Shown: piece after piece, positions 29,016 through 37,864 of the stretch
Layout: each line of letters starts with the position of its first letter
Numbering within the stretch: the stretch's first letter is position 1
Source: Deltaproteobacteria bacterium
GTDB lineage: Bacteria > Desulfobacterota > Binatia > UBA1149 > CAITLU01
Direction of reading: 5' to 3'
DNA: 64,000 nucleotides
Assembly (NCBI GenBank): GCA_016218925.1
Contig: JACRCR010000160.1
Coordinates: 1 to 64,000, forward strand
The notes under the pieces: generated by a model
The model's input: the letters and a program-made list of their open reading frames with translations, nothing else
Databases searched by the model: none
What the model was told of the DNA's origin: nothing
Position numbers and translations under genes: made by a program

Positions 29016-29417
29016 CTACTTCAGGGACAGGGTGTAGTCGGTCAGCGCTTGGATCTCGGCCGCGGAGAGCTTCTCCGTGTACGGCTTCATGACCAACTTG
29101 TCACCTTCTTTGGCCTTCACCCCCTTGGTCATCGAATCGGACACCTTGGCAGCGGTGAGGCCGGCCTTGACGGCGGCGGCTGTCAGATCCTGAACGCCCA
29201 TCTTCTCGCCGGCCTTCGAGCCCTTGCCGTCCTTGCCGTGGCAGGAGGCGCAGTTCTTGGCCCACAGCGCTGCGGCATCCGGAGCCGCGCCTTCGGCCTG
29301 CGCCGAGGTGGCTGCGAAGGCCAGCAACGCAACGACTGCAAGCGCCGACACGGTGCCCAGCGCCAAGCGGCGCTCGATCTTCGAACCCGAGACTGTCTGT
29401 GATGCGATGGAAATCAT
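29016..29417 (-). CDS. class I cytochrome c (c5/c6-like)
   Basis: LWAKNCASCHGKDGKGSKAGEKMGVQDLT...KEGDKLVMKPYTEKLSAAEIQALTDYTLSLK with N-terminal signal sequence. Confidence 0.88.
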   Translation of the reverse strand: MISIASQTVSGSKIERRLALGTVSALAVVALLAFAATSAQAEGAAPDAAALWAKNCASCHGKDGKGSKAGEKMGVQDLTAAAVKAGLTAAKVSDSMTKGVKAKEGDKLVMKPYTEKLSAAEIQALTDYTLSLK

Positions 29418-29531
29418 GGCTCTCGTTCCCTCCTAGCTGGCTTTTGCCGTTGTCCAAGGACCGCTACGCAGAGCCGGCCTCGGAGTCATCGTCGATCCGC
29501 GGTTTTTCAAAGCGGGCCGACACGGTGCTGT

Positions 29532-29750
29532 TCAGGCGCGGCGTTGTTCGAATGCGAGGGTGCCCGGCTGCGTTGCGGCCAGCGCGTGCCCGTATCCGCC
29601 AGACAGGGTCTGACTCGAGCGAGTCTCGGTCCTGGCCTTTGCGTCCCCGGTTGCGAGCGCAACGATCGTTGCGAGCGCGGCCAGGACTGCGGCCGCCATT
29701 CCGAGGCGCTGCCGCTGGCGGTCGGCAAGCGCAGCTTCTGTAACACCCAT
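29532..29750 (-). CDS. possible small secreted/membrane protein (72 aa)
   Basis: ATG preceded by CCTGGAGGTTCCCA (good Shine-Dalgarno); MGVTEAALADRQRQRLGMAAAVLAALATIVALATGDAKA... has one hydrophobic segment. No recognised family. Confidence 0.35.
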   Translation of the reverse strand: MGVTEAALADRQRQRLGMAAAVLAALATIVALATGDAKARTETRSSQTLSGGYGHALAATQPGTLAFEQRRA

Positions 29751-30189
29751 TGGGAACCTCCAGGCCGAACCATGATTAGTCGATCAGATGGTTTGGCGGT
29801 CGACGTTGTGGCGTTGCTAACGCAAACCCCGTGCCACGTTCCGCCGCCGCGGTGCTGGTTCGTCCCGGCCGCCACGCGGGTGCGCAGCAGGGTCGCCGGA
29901 AGCTTCGGGACTCGATGTTGCAGCCGATTCGCGCCGTCCCTGCGCCGTCGGGGCGCATCGCGCCGGCCCTCGAGGTCGCCCGCGCTTTGTCAGGCCTGTG
30001 AACGAAAAAGGCGAGGTTCTTCAAAGCTGCGAACGCGGGCTTCGGCCCGGTCCCGGGCATAGCGCCGGGTGGGCCAGACGCCGCGCCGCGGGGCCCGCCC
30101 GGGCCGGCCGAGTTGGCGGGAATGGGGGGCCGGGCGGCTGCGGCGCGGGGCGTGGTTCGACTCCGCTGCGCGCCGCAGGGCGCCCGAAC

Positions 30190-31797
30190 TCAACGCCGGG
30201 GGTTGCCCGCAGCGGTCGGTTCGGTTCGGTTCAAGCGGCGATAGATCCGGCGGTTGGCTCTGTGGATCCGCAGGAACGAGTCGTACATCTCGTCATAGAT
30301 CGACCGCAGGCGCGGATCCGGCCGGTAGGTCCGCTCGACCGCGACGGCCGAGGGGATGTCTTCGAGTCGCATCCACCCGAGTCCGATCGCGGCGACGAAT
30401 GCGGCGCCGCGGGCGTTGGCGTGGATCGGGTCCGCGACGGCGTGGATCTCGCGTTCGAGAACGTCGGCGAAGATGCGACACCACAGCGCGGACCTGGCAC
30501 CTCCACCGATGATGCGGATGGGGTCGAGCCGGCGGCGCAGGAATTTCTCGACGTACCCGAGACTCCAGCGCGTGTTGTAGGCCACCCCCTCCAGGACGGC
30601 GCGCGCCATGTGGTCGAGCGTCGTGCGTGGCGAGATGTTGTGAAACGCGCCGCGCAGGTGATGATCGTCGACAGGCGTGCGTTCGCCGTTGAGCCACGGC
30701 GTGAACAGCAGCTTGTCGCTGCCGGCCGGGACCGACGCGGCGATCCGATCGACCAGTTCGTAGCGCGCATCCGGGATCGAGATCCCGAGCAGTTCGTTGC
30801 GGCGGAACACGATGTTGTCGGCGAGGAATCCGAGCGCGCCGCCGGCGAGATCCTGTTCGTTGACGCACTGGTACTTGCCGGGGATGGAGGTCGGAAAGCA
30901 CGCGATGGAGTGCAGAAGATCGGTCTTCTTGAACGGCACGAGGCACTCGATCCACGAGGAAGTTCCGATGTAGAGATGTCCCTCATAGTCGCGCACCGCA
31001 CCCGAGCCGTACAGCGCGCACTGGTGGTCCGGAGAACCGACCACCACGCGCACCCCGGGGCGCAGTCCGATCGCCTCGGCGACCCGCGGGCGCACTGCAC
31101 CGAGCACATCGGTCGACGCACGCAACGGCGGGAGTTTGTCCCGGTCGATGCCGATCATCGCGATGAGTCCGGTGTCGTAGTGCACGTCGTTCGGATCCCG
31201 CGTATCGGTGACCCAGAAGAGCTGCATCGAATCGTACGATGCGGCGAACTCGCCGGTGAGCTGCAGGTTGAGATAATCCTTGCTCGGCAAGAAACGATGC
31301 GTTTGCCGGTAGATCTGCGGGAACTCGTGTTTCACCAGCAGCGCGTGCGCAGCGTCGTCCTTGCCGGACAGCGACGGGGCGCCGCCGGTCTTGGACACCC
31401 ACCTCCAGCAGCGCAGCAGATTGTAACCGAAGATGCTCGGGTAACCGCCCACCACGCGGCGAACGTACGGAGCGCCACGCGAGTCCATCCACGTGAGCGA
31501 CGGCATCAGTGCATCGCCGTTGCGATCGACCGCGACCGTGCTCGAGAAGGTGCTCGACACGCACATCGCTTCGATCGCTTCGGGTGCGACTGCTGCGCGC
31601 CGAACCAGGCGCGAGGAGGCGGCGATCAGCGCCCTCCACCAGTCGTTCGGGTCCTGCTCGGCGCCTCCACCGTCGATGAAGTTCATCGGCGTCTTCTCGA
31701 ACTCGCTGTCGACGACCTCTCCGCCGGCGCGGACGAGCGCGGCTTTGATGCCGGAGGTTCCGTGGTCTATCGCCAGAACGCAGGGGTCGCCGCTCAC
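30190..31797 (-). CDS. FGGY-family carbohydrate kinase
   Basis: MSGDPCVLAIDHGTSGIKAALVRAGGEVV...VGSPDHQCALYGSGAV...LIGTSSW-like YIGTSSWIECL...IIGGGARSALWCRIFADVLEREIHAV. Confidence 0.85.
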   Translation of the reverse strand: MSGDPCVLAIDHGTSGIKAALVRAGGEVVDSEFEKTPMNFIDGGGAEQDPNDWWRALIAASSRLVRRAAVAPEAIEAMCVSSTFSSTVAVDRNGDALMPSLTWMDSRGAPYVRRVVGGYPSIFGYNLLRCWRWVSKTGGAPSLSGKDDAAHALLVKHEFPQIYRQTHRFLPSKDYLNLQLTGEFAASYDSMQLFWVTDTRDPNDVHYDTGLIAMIGIDRDKLPPLRASTDVLGAVRPRVAEAIGLRPGVRVVVGSPDHQCALYGSGAVRDYEGHLYIGTSSWIECLVPFKKTDLLHSIACFPTSIPGKYQCVNEQDLAGGALGFLADNIVFRRNELLGISIPDARYELVDRIAASVPAGSDKLLFTPWLNGERTPVDDHHLRGAFHNISPRTTLDHMARAVLEGVAYNTRWSLGYVEKFLRRRLDPIRIIGGGARSALWCRIFADVLEREIHAVADPIHANARGAAFVAAIGLGWMRLEDIPSAVAVERTYRPDPRLRSIYDEMYDSFLRIHRANRRIYRRLNRTEPTAAGNPRR

Positions 31798-33017
31798 AAC
31801 TCCATTCTCGTCATCGAGCCATCCGCCGCGATCGTCTCGAATATCAGCAGCGGGGGACGCTTGCCGTCGCCTGCGCGCGGCGTGCCGGCCATGACCTCGG
31901 TGGCCAGGCCGATGAATTCCATCGGATCCAGACAGGCTTCGGGCGGCAACACCCCTTTGGCGGTGATGCTCCCGCGCTGCATCAGCATCACGCCGATCGC
32001 GGCCGGGATTCCGGTGCCCTCGCCGAGCGCGCTTTCGTCGGAGCCCATGTGGACGCGCACCTCACGCGGGTCGCCGTTCTTGCGGCCCTTCACCACCACG
32101 GACATGCAACCGCGCTGCTTGCCGAAGGCAGTTTCTTTCAGGATCCGTTCGCGCTGCTGGAGCAGGAACGCGATCGAGAAATCGTACGGGACCACGTCGT
32201 GTCCGCCGACGTCGATCGGTTCCTTGCTGGTGAGTCCGAGGCGGCACAGCTCACCGGTCAGATTGTAGTACTCGAGCGGCAGTACCGATCCTCTGTTGGT
32301 CACCTGCCGCACCCGCAGGTGCTGCGGCATCGTCACCTGTTCGGGGTGAGGGTACGGATAGGTCGGCGTGGGTCCGAGGACCGGGAAGTCGAATGTCTGC
32401 CGCAGCGCGATGCCGTCCTCGCCGAAATATCTGACGGTTTTCAGCCGGCCCTCCAGAAACATCGGGATGTCGATGCTCATGCAGTGGAAGCGATGTCCGA
32501 TCACTCCGGGACCCTCGGTCGGTTCGCCGCCGTGGCAGTGGAAGATGTCGATCGAGTCGGTCTCGTCCATCTGCGAGTCGGCTATGTACTTCGCGAGCAG
32601 ATTGGTAGCACCGGGGGACGCGCCCATGCCGATCAGTGCGGTGATCCCCGCGCGGCTGGCCGCGTCGTTCATCGCGAGGACGTCGAGCGTCACGTCGACG
32701 TCATCGCAAATGTCGACGTAGTCGATCGCGGCGTCGATCACTGCGGCGAGGATCGTCTTTACCGTCTTGTAGAACGGGCCTACGCAGTTGAGTACGATGT
32801 CTGCACCGTCGATCGCCCTGCGAACGCTGGCCGCGTCGCCGGCGTCGGTCGCCACGAAGCGGACTCGGTCGGCTCCCAGGCCCTCGACGAGCTGGCGGGC
32901 GCGGGCCGCGTTCTGGTCACCGATCACCACCTGCGAAAATTCCGGTCGCTGCGCGAGTGTCCTCACCGCGACGCTGCCAACTGCCCCACAACCACCCAGT
33001 ACGACAACCTTGCTCAT
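31794..33017 (-). CDS. saccharopine dehydrogenase-like NAD(P)-binding protein
   Basis: MSKVVVLGGCGAVGSVAVRTLAQRPEFSQVVIGDQNAARARQL...DIVLNCVGPFYKTVKTILAAVIDAAIDYVDICDDVDVTLD...GASPGATNLLAKY. Overlaps the kinase start by 4 nt. Confidence 0.85.
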   Translation of the reverse strand: MSKVVVLGGCGAVGSVAVRTLAQRPEFSQVVIGDQNAARARQLVEGLGADRVRFVATDAGDAASVRRAIDGADIVLNCVGPFYKTVKTILAAVIDAAIDYVDICDDVDVTLDVLAMNDAASRAGITALIGMGASPGATNLLAKYIADSQMDETDSIDIFHCHGGEPTEGPGVIGHRFHCMSIDIPMFLEGRLKTVRYFGEDGIALRQTFDFPVLGPTPTYPYPHPEQVTMPQHLRVRQVTNRGSVLPLEYYNLTGELCRLGLTSKEPIDVGGHDVVPYDFSIAFLLQQRERILKETAFGKQRGCMSVVVKGRKNGDPREVRVHMGSDESALGEGTGIPAAIGVMLMQRGSITAKGVLPPEACLDPMEFIGLATEVMAGTPRAGDGKRPPLLIFETIAADGSMTRMEL

Positions 33018-33145
33018 GACTTTCTCGACCTCCTTGTGTTCCCGGGCGCCGCGGCGCCCGCGGTGTCATCGTCTCGTGTGCGCGTCGCAGGCTCGCGGCC
33101 GCCCCGTTTCGTTGCCCACTGGCTCGCGACGCGTCGCCGCCGTTC

Positions 33146-33799
33146 TCATCGCGTTTGTTTCAAGGCCAGACGGGCCAGCGCATCGAACGCGGCCAGGCGC
33201 CGCCGGTCGGTGCGCTTGTCTTGCAGTGCCACCGAGTCAATCGCGGCCGCCTGCATCGCCAGAATCAACACGTCGAACGCGTCGTCGAAGTGGGGCGGAG
33301 CGTTGGCGCCGTAGAGTTCTCGTGCCCGCCGCAGCAGGTTGGCCTGGTGCCGCAGCGCCATCGGTCGCAGCGCGGCTCCCAGCGCGCCGTCCGAGCGTGC
33401 CGCGAGATAGACTTCGTTGGTCATCAGGTATTCGGGAGTCGTCATCACCTTCCACAGCGCCTCAACTGAGGCGGCGGCGACGTCGTCCTTCTTTCCGGCC
33501 CGCTCGATCGAACGCCTGTAGCGCGACTCGAGATCTGCGAACACCTGCTCGATCGCCGCGACGATCAGGTCGGCCTTGGTGGGATAGTGGCGGAACAGGG
33601 CTCCCTCCGACACCTGTGCCTCGCGCGCGATCGCTGCCGTGGTGAGCCGCGCGTAGCCCGAATCGACCAGGCATCGGGCAGTGGCGGCGAGCAGCCTGCG
33701 CTGCGTCTCCACGCTGCGATCCTGCTGCGCGACGCGGCGCCGGCCGAGCGCGACCGGGGCTGTGCCGGGCGAAGAGGGACGGGGGACGGGCTTGCGCAC
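33146..33799 (-). CDS. TetR/AcrR-family transcriptional regulator
   Basis: ETQRRLLAATARCLVDSGYARLTTAAIAREAQVSEGALFRHYPTKADLIVAAIEQVFADLESRY: TetR N-terminal HTH. Confidence 0.92.
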   Translation of the reverse strand: MRKPVPRPSSPGTAPVALGRRRVAQQDRSVETQRRLLAATARCLVDSGYARLTTAAIAREAQVSEGALFRHYPTKADLIVAAIEQVFADLESRYRRSIERAGKKDDVAAASVEALWKVMTTPEYLMTNEVYLAARSDGALGAALRPMALRHQANLLRRARELYGANAPPHFDDAFDVLILAMQAAAIDSVALQDKRTDRRRLAAFDALARLALKQTR

Positions 33800-33827
33800 G
33801 CGGACTTCTTACCCGGACGGCCGGGTG

Positions 33828-33849
33828 AATGCAAGTGAGCACTCGCATT
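33828..33849. promoter_or_regulatory. Putative TetR-family operator (near-perfect palindrome)
   Basis: AATGCAAGTG-AG-CACTCGCATT: 10-bp half-sites matching at 9/10 positions with a 2-nt spacer, 28 nt upstream of the tetR-like start and in the intergenic region divergent from the 34082 operon. Confidence 0.65.
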
Positions 33850-34081
33850 TTATCCGCTTCGCCGCGGTCGGCGCGGCCAGACGGCGCGGTGAGCCGCGCA
33901 GCGGCCGGCGCGCAGCTGTCGCGCGCGTCCGTCTCGTCTTGACGGAGCGGTGGTTCGGACGGAAGATCCGCGCCGCAACTGCGAAGAATCACCAGCATCT
34001 ACCACGATTCCGCGTCAGCGCCGGCGCGCAGTAGCGCGACCCGGGCGGCACACGGAAGCCCGAACCTGTCAGGGGGCCTCG

Positions 34082-34948
34082 ATGGAACTGAAAGAAGCAA
34101 TTGGTCGCCGGCGCTCGATGCGCTTTCTCGCGCCGTATCGTCCGGTGGAAAGAGAGAAGATCCAGAAGATGCTCGAAGCCGCCCGGCAGTGTTCGTTCTG
34201 GGGCAACGTCAGAGCGCTGCGGGCCACGGTGATCGAGAAAGCATCGGCGCCGCAGGAGATCCTCGACGCGATCCCGGAAGGATCGGCGCTGGGCGGATTC
34301 CAACTGCGACTGGCGCCGGTGATCATCGTCTGGTGGCTCGACTGGCACGCGATCAAGGTGCAAGGCGACCGGCTGCACGAACTGGTGGAAGCAGGTGCTG
34401 CGGGAATCGACAAGGCCGACAGTCATCGCTACCTCGACGAGAAACTCATCCCGTTCTTCGCCGCTGCCGGCGACAGCCTGAAGACCGGCGGAATGACCGA
34501 GATGGACTGCGGTCAAGGAATCGCCCATGCCACGCTGGTGGCCTTCGAGGAAGGACTCGGCACCTGCCTGCTCGGCTTGCCGGCCCACAAGAAGCTGAAG
34601 AAAGCGCTCGGGCTTCCCGAAGACTCGAAGTTCCTGTGCGTGCAGACGGTGGGCTATCCGGCCGAGCAGCCCGAGGCCGGCGGCCAGCGCCCGCGGCTCC
34701 CGTTCGAAGAGATGTTCACGCTCAACGTCGCCGCCAACCCGTTCCCGCGTGAGCAGAAGGTCGTCGACGAACTCGTGCAAGCCAAACTGATCCAGGCGCA
34801 GGCTCCGCTGCCGTGGCGCTTCGAGGAACTCCAGTACCTCGCCAAGGCTCTCGACATCGCACCGATTTTCGGCGAGGAGTCCGACGGCATCGCGGTTGCG
34901 ATGATGCAGGAGATGCAAGAGGCGATGGAGAAGGGCGGCAAGTCCTGA
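34082..34948 (+). CDS. nitroreductase family protein
   Basis: MELKEAIGRRRSMRFLAPYRPVEREKIQKMLEAARQCSFWGNVRALRATVIEK...GQGIAHATLVAFEEGLGTCLLGLPAHKKLKKALGLPEDSKFLCVQTVGYPAEQPEAGGQRPRLPFEEMF. Confidence 0.85.
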   Translation: MELKEAIGRRRSMRFLAPYRPVEREKIQKMLEAARQCSFWGNVRALRATVIEKASAPQEILDAIPEGSALGGFQLRLAPVIIVWWLDWHAIKVQGDRLHELVEAGAAGIDKADSHRYLDEKLIPFFAAAGDSLKTGGMTEMDCGQGIAHATLVAFEEGLGTCLLGLPAHKKLKKALGLPEDSKFLCVQTVGYPAEQPEAGGQRPRLPFEEMFTLNVAANPFPREQKVVDELVQAKLIQAQAPLPWRFEELQYLAKALDIAPIFGEESDGIAVAMMQEMQEAMEKGGKS

Positions 34949-34992
34949 TCGAGGCCGGGCAGCGAACCCAGGATCAGATAGGAGAGGCGACA

Positions 34993-36126
34993 ATGGGCGA
35001 TCCGTTCCCGCGCGAGGTTTTCGTGGTCGGCGTCGGCATGACGGCGTTCGGCCGGCATGAAGGCAAGACCATCCAGGATCTGGGACCCGAGGCTGTGCGA
35101 GCGGCGCTGGCCGATGCCGGTCTCGGCTACGAGGCGATCGAGACCGCCTACTGCGGCCACGTGCTGCAAGGCTCGACAGCGGGGCAAAGGGTGCTGTACG
35201 AGCTCGGGATGACCGGCATCCCGATCTTCAACGTGGAGAACGCGTGCGCCAGCGGCACCTCGGCGCTGCGTGCTGCGGCGCTGGCCGTCGGTCATGGAAT
35301 CGCCGACGTCGCGCTGGCCTGCGGCTTCGAAGTGATGGGGCGCGGTGCCATCCCCACCGGAGGGGACGCGCGCCTGGAGCGCGGCGCCCCGGCCGGAGTC
35401 GCTCCGCTTCCCGCGCTGTTCTCGGCGGTCTTCCGCGCTCACGCCGAGCGCTACGGCACCACCCTCGAACAACTGGCCGCGGTCACCGTCAAGAACCGCG
35501 CGTACGGAGCCAAGAACCCGCGTGCCCAGTTCCACGAGGCTGTCACCCTCGACGAAGTGATGGCTTCGCGCGAGGTGGCGCCGCCGCTGCGGCTGCTCAT
35601 GTGCTGCCCGACCACCTCCGGCGCCGCGGCGGTGGTGGTGGCCAGCGCCGATGTCGCGCGCGGGACCCGCAAGCCGATCCGGATCGTGGCGTCCGTGCTG
35701 CGCTCAGACCCGGCGATCGACCGAGGGGACGCGCTGGCGGGAATCACCGAGATCAACTCCGCGGCGATGCGCGCCGCGTTCGAGCAGGCCGGCGTGCGAC
35801 CCGACCAGCTCGATACCGCCGAAGTCCACGACTGCTTCTCGATTGCCGAGATCATCCACTACGAGAACCTCGGCCTGTGCGCGCGCGGCGAAGGCGGCCG
35901 CTTCGCCGAGCAGGGCATCAAAGACGCCCGCGTGAAGGTGAGCACGAGTGGCGGCCTGCTCGCCAAGGGCCATCCGCTCGGCGCCACCGGCGTCGCTCAG
36001 ACCGTCGAGGCCGTCGAGCAGCTTCGCGGCGAGTCGGGCGAGCGACAGGTCCAGGGCGCGCGTCTGGCGCTGGCGCACTGCCAGGGGTTCGGCGGCGCCG
36101 CCGGCGTGCACATCTTCGCGAAATGA
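34993..36126 (+). CDS. thiolase-family protein (SCP2/lipid-transfer type acetyl-CoA acetyltransferase)
   Basis: FVVGVGMTAFGRHEGKTIQDLGPEAVRAALADAGL...NVENACASGTSALRAAALAV...AEVHDCFSIAEIIHYENLGLC...STSGGLLAKGHPLGATGVAQ. Confidence 0.88.
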   Translation: MGDPFPREVFVVGVGMTAFGRHEGKTIQDLGPEAVRAALADAGLGYEAIETAYCGHVLQGSTAGQRVLYELGMTGIPIFNVENACASGTSALRAAALAVGHGIADVALACGFEVMGRGAIPTGGDARLERGAPAGVAPLPALFSAVFRAHAERYGTTLEQLAAVTVKNRAYGAKNPRAQFHEAVTLDEVMASREVAPPLRLLMCCPTTSGAAAVVVASADVARGTRKPIRIVASVLRSDPAIDRGDALAGITEINSAAMRAAFEQAGVRPDQLDTAEVHDCFSIAEIIHYENLGLCARGEGGRFAEQGIKDARVKVSTSGGLLAKGHPLGATGVAQTVEAVEQLRGESGERQVQGARLALAHCQGFGGAAGVHIFAK

Positions 36127-36225
36127 GAGAAGTCGGCGCCGGTTGCTGACCCGACCCCCGGCGGCGGTGTTCACGGCGCCGCGCCCGCTGCGGGCGCTGC
36201 CGGAGCCGATTGTGGAGAAGCTACC

Positions 36226-37824
36226 GTGACGAACGATTTCGAGACCTTCGCGCGAGTGCTCGAGCAGCAGGCGGTTGCCAAGGGCGACGAGACTTTCCTG
36301 CTGTTCGAAGGCGAATGCATCGGCTACGCCGAACTCGACCGCCGCGCCAATCGCATCGCAGCGGCACTGGCGAGGCGCGGCGTCGGGCAAGGCTCGGGCG
36401 TGGCGATCATGATGAACAACTCGCCGGCCTGGCTGGAGGTTTTCTTCGGCACGCAGAAGCTCGGCGCCTACGCGGTGCCGATCAACGTTGCACTGCGCGG
36501 CGAGGGTCTCGGCTATATCATCGACCATTCTGAAGCCGCCACGCTGGTGGTCGACGCCGACCTGCTCGATGCAGTGCTGCCGATCCGCGCCGAGCGCAGC
36601 GGTCTGAGCCGCCTGATCGTCAACACTTCCTATCTGGTGGATCCCGCCACCGCGCCGCCGGTGCCTGCCGACGCTGTCACGCTGGCCGATCTGGCGGCCG
36701 AAGGCTCACCCGAGCCTCGCGATCGCGACCTGACGCCGGGAGGCAAAGCGGTGCTGCTCTACACGTCTGGCACTACCGGGCTTCCCAAGGCGGTGGTGGT
36801 ACAGCGCGGGGGCTTCAGTTGGGCGGGCGTCACCGCTCTGGCGCAGGCCGCCTACGGTCCCGGCGAAGTTCTCTACACCTGCCTGCCGCTCTTCCACGCC
36901 AACGCGCTGTTCCTGAGCGTCATGCAGGCGCTGCGCTGCGCACTGCCGATCGCGATCGGACGCCGTTTCAGTGCCAGCCGTTTCTGGGATGATCTTCGCA
37001 GATACGATGCGAGCACGTTCAACGCGCTCGGAGCGATGATCCCGATCCTGCTCAAACAACCTCCCAGGCCCAGCGACCGGCAGCACCGCGTACACGTCGT
37101 GTTCAGCGCCGCCGCGCCCAAGTGGGCGTGGGAGCAGTTCGAAGAACGGTTCGGAACCAAGATATGGGAGGCCTACGGCGCAGTCGACGGCGGTGGGTTC
37201 ATGCTCTTCAACATGGGCAACGGACCGAAGGGCTCGATGGGCGTGCCGCCGCCCGGCGTGGACGCGCGAGTCTTTCGCGAGGATGGCACCGAGGCCGAGC
37301 CCGGCGAAGTCGGCGAGCTGGTCTTCAAGGTGGACGACCCGGTGGCGCGGCGCGTGGACTACTTCAAGAACGAGAAGGCTTCGGCCGCCAAGATCCGCGA
37401 CGGGTGGTTCCACACGGGCGATCTCGCCTCGCGTGACGATGAGGGGTGGTTCTACTTCGCCGACCGAGCCACCGATTCGCTGCGCCGGCGCGGCGAGAAC
37501 ATCTCCTCGTTCGAGATCGAGAAGATCGTCAATCAACACCCGAGCGTTCTGGAATCGGGGGCGTACGGTGTGCCCTCCGAGCTCGGCGAAGACGACGTCA
37601 TGCTCGCGGTAGTGAAGAAACCCGGCATGGAAGTCACGCCCCAGGAGCTCGTCGCGTTCTGCGAGCAGCGCATGGCCAAGTTCATGGTTCCCCGTTACAT
37701 CGATTTTCGCGACTCGCTGCCCAAGACCGAGACTCACCGCGTGCAGAAGGCCAATCTCAAGAAGGAAGGCGTGACGGCGACCACCTGGGACCGGGAGAAG
37801 ACCGCGCCGCCGCGTCCCGCGTAG
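36226..37824 (+). CDS. AMP-dependent acyl-CoA synthetase/ligase
   Basis: VLLYTSGTTGLPKAVVVQRGG; GAVDGGGFMLFN; GWFHTGDLASRDDEGWFYFADRATDSLRRRGENISSFEIEKIV; PRYIDFRDSLPKTETHRVQKANLK. GTG start. Confidence 0.9.
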   Translation: MTNDFETFARVLEQQAVAKGDETFLLFEGECIGYAELDRRANRIAAALARRGVGQGSGVAIMMNNSPAWLEVFFGTQKLGAYAVPINVALRGEGLGYIIDHSEAATLVVDADLLDAVLPIRAERSGLSRLIVNTSYLVDPATAPPVPADAVTLADLAAEGSPEPRDRDLTPGGKAVLLYTSGTTGLPKAVVVQRGGFSWAGVTALAQAAYGPGEVLYTCLPLFHANALFLSVMQALRCALPIAIGRRFSASRFWDDLRRYDASTFNALGAMIPILLKQPPRPSDRQHRVHVVFSAAAPKWAWEQFEERFGTKIWEAYGAVDGGGFMLFNMGNGPKGSMGVPPPGVDARVFREDGTEAEPGEVGELVFKVDDPVARRVDYFKNEKASAAKIRDGWFHTGDLASRDDEGWFYFADRATDSLRRRGENISSFEIEKIVNQHPSVLESGAYGVPSELGEDDVMLAVVKKPGMEVTPQELVAFCEQRMAKFMVPRYIDFRDSLPKTETHRVQKANLKKEGVTATTWDREKTAPPRPA

Positions 37825-37864
37825 CCGATCGGACGCCGGTGCGCCGGCGAGCAAGGAGACCGCG

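Noticed and set aside
30121-30180. GGTTCGACTCC, a tRNA/tmRNA T-arm-like motif
   Set aside because: The flanks do not form an acceptor, D or anticodon arm. GC-rich chance match.
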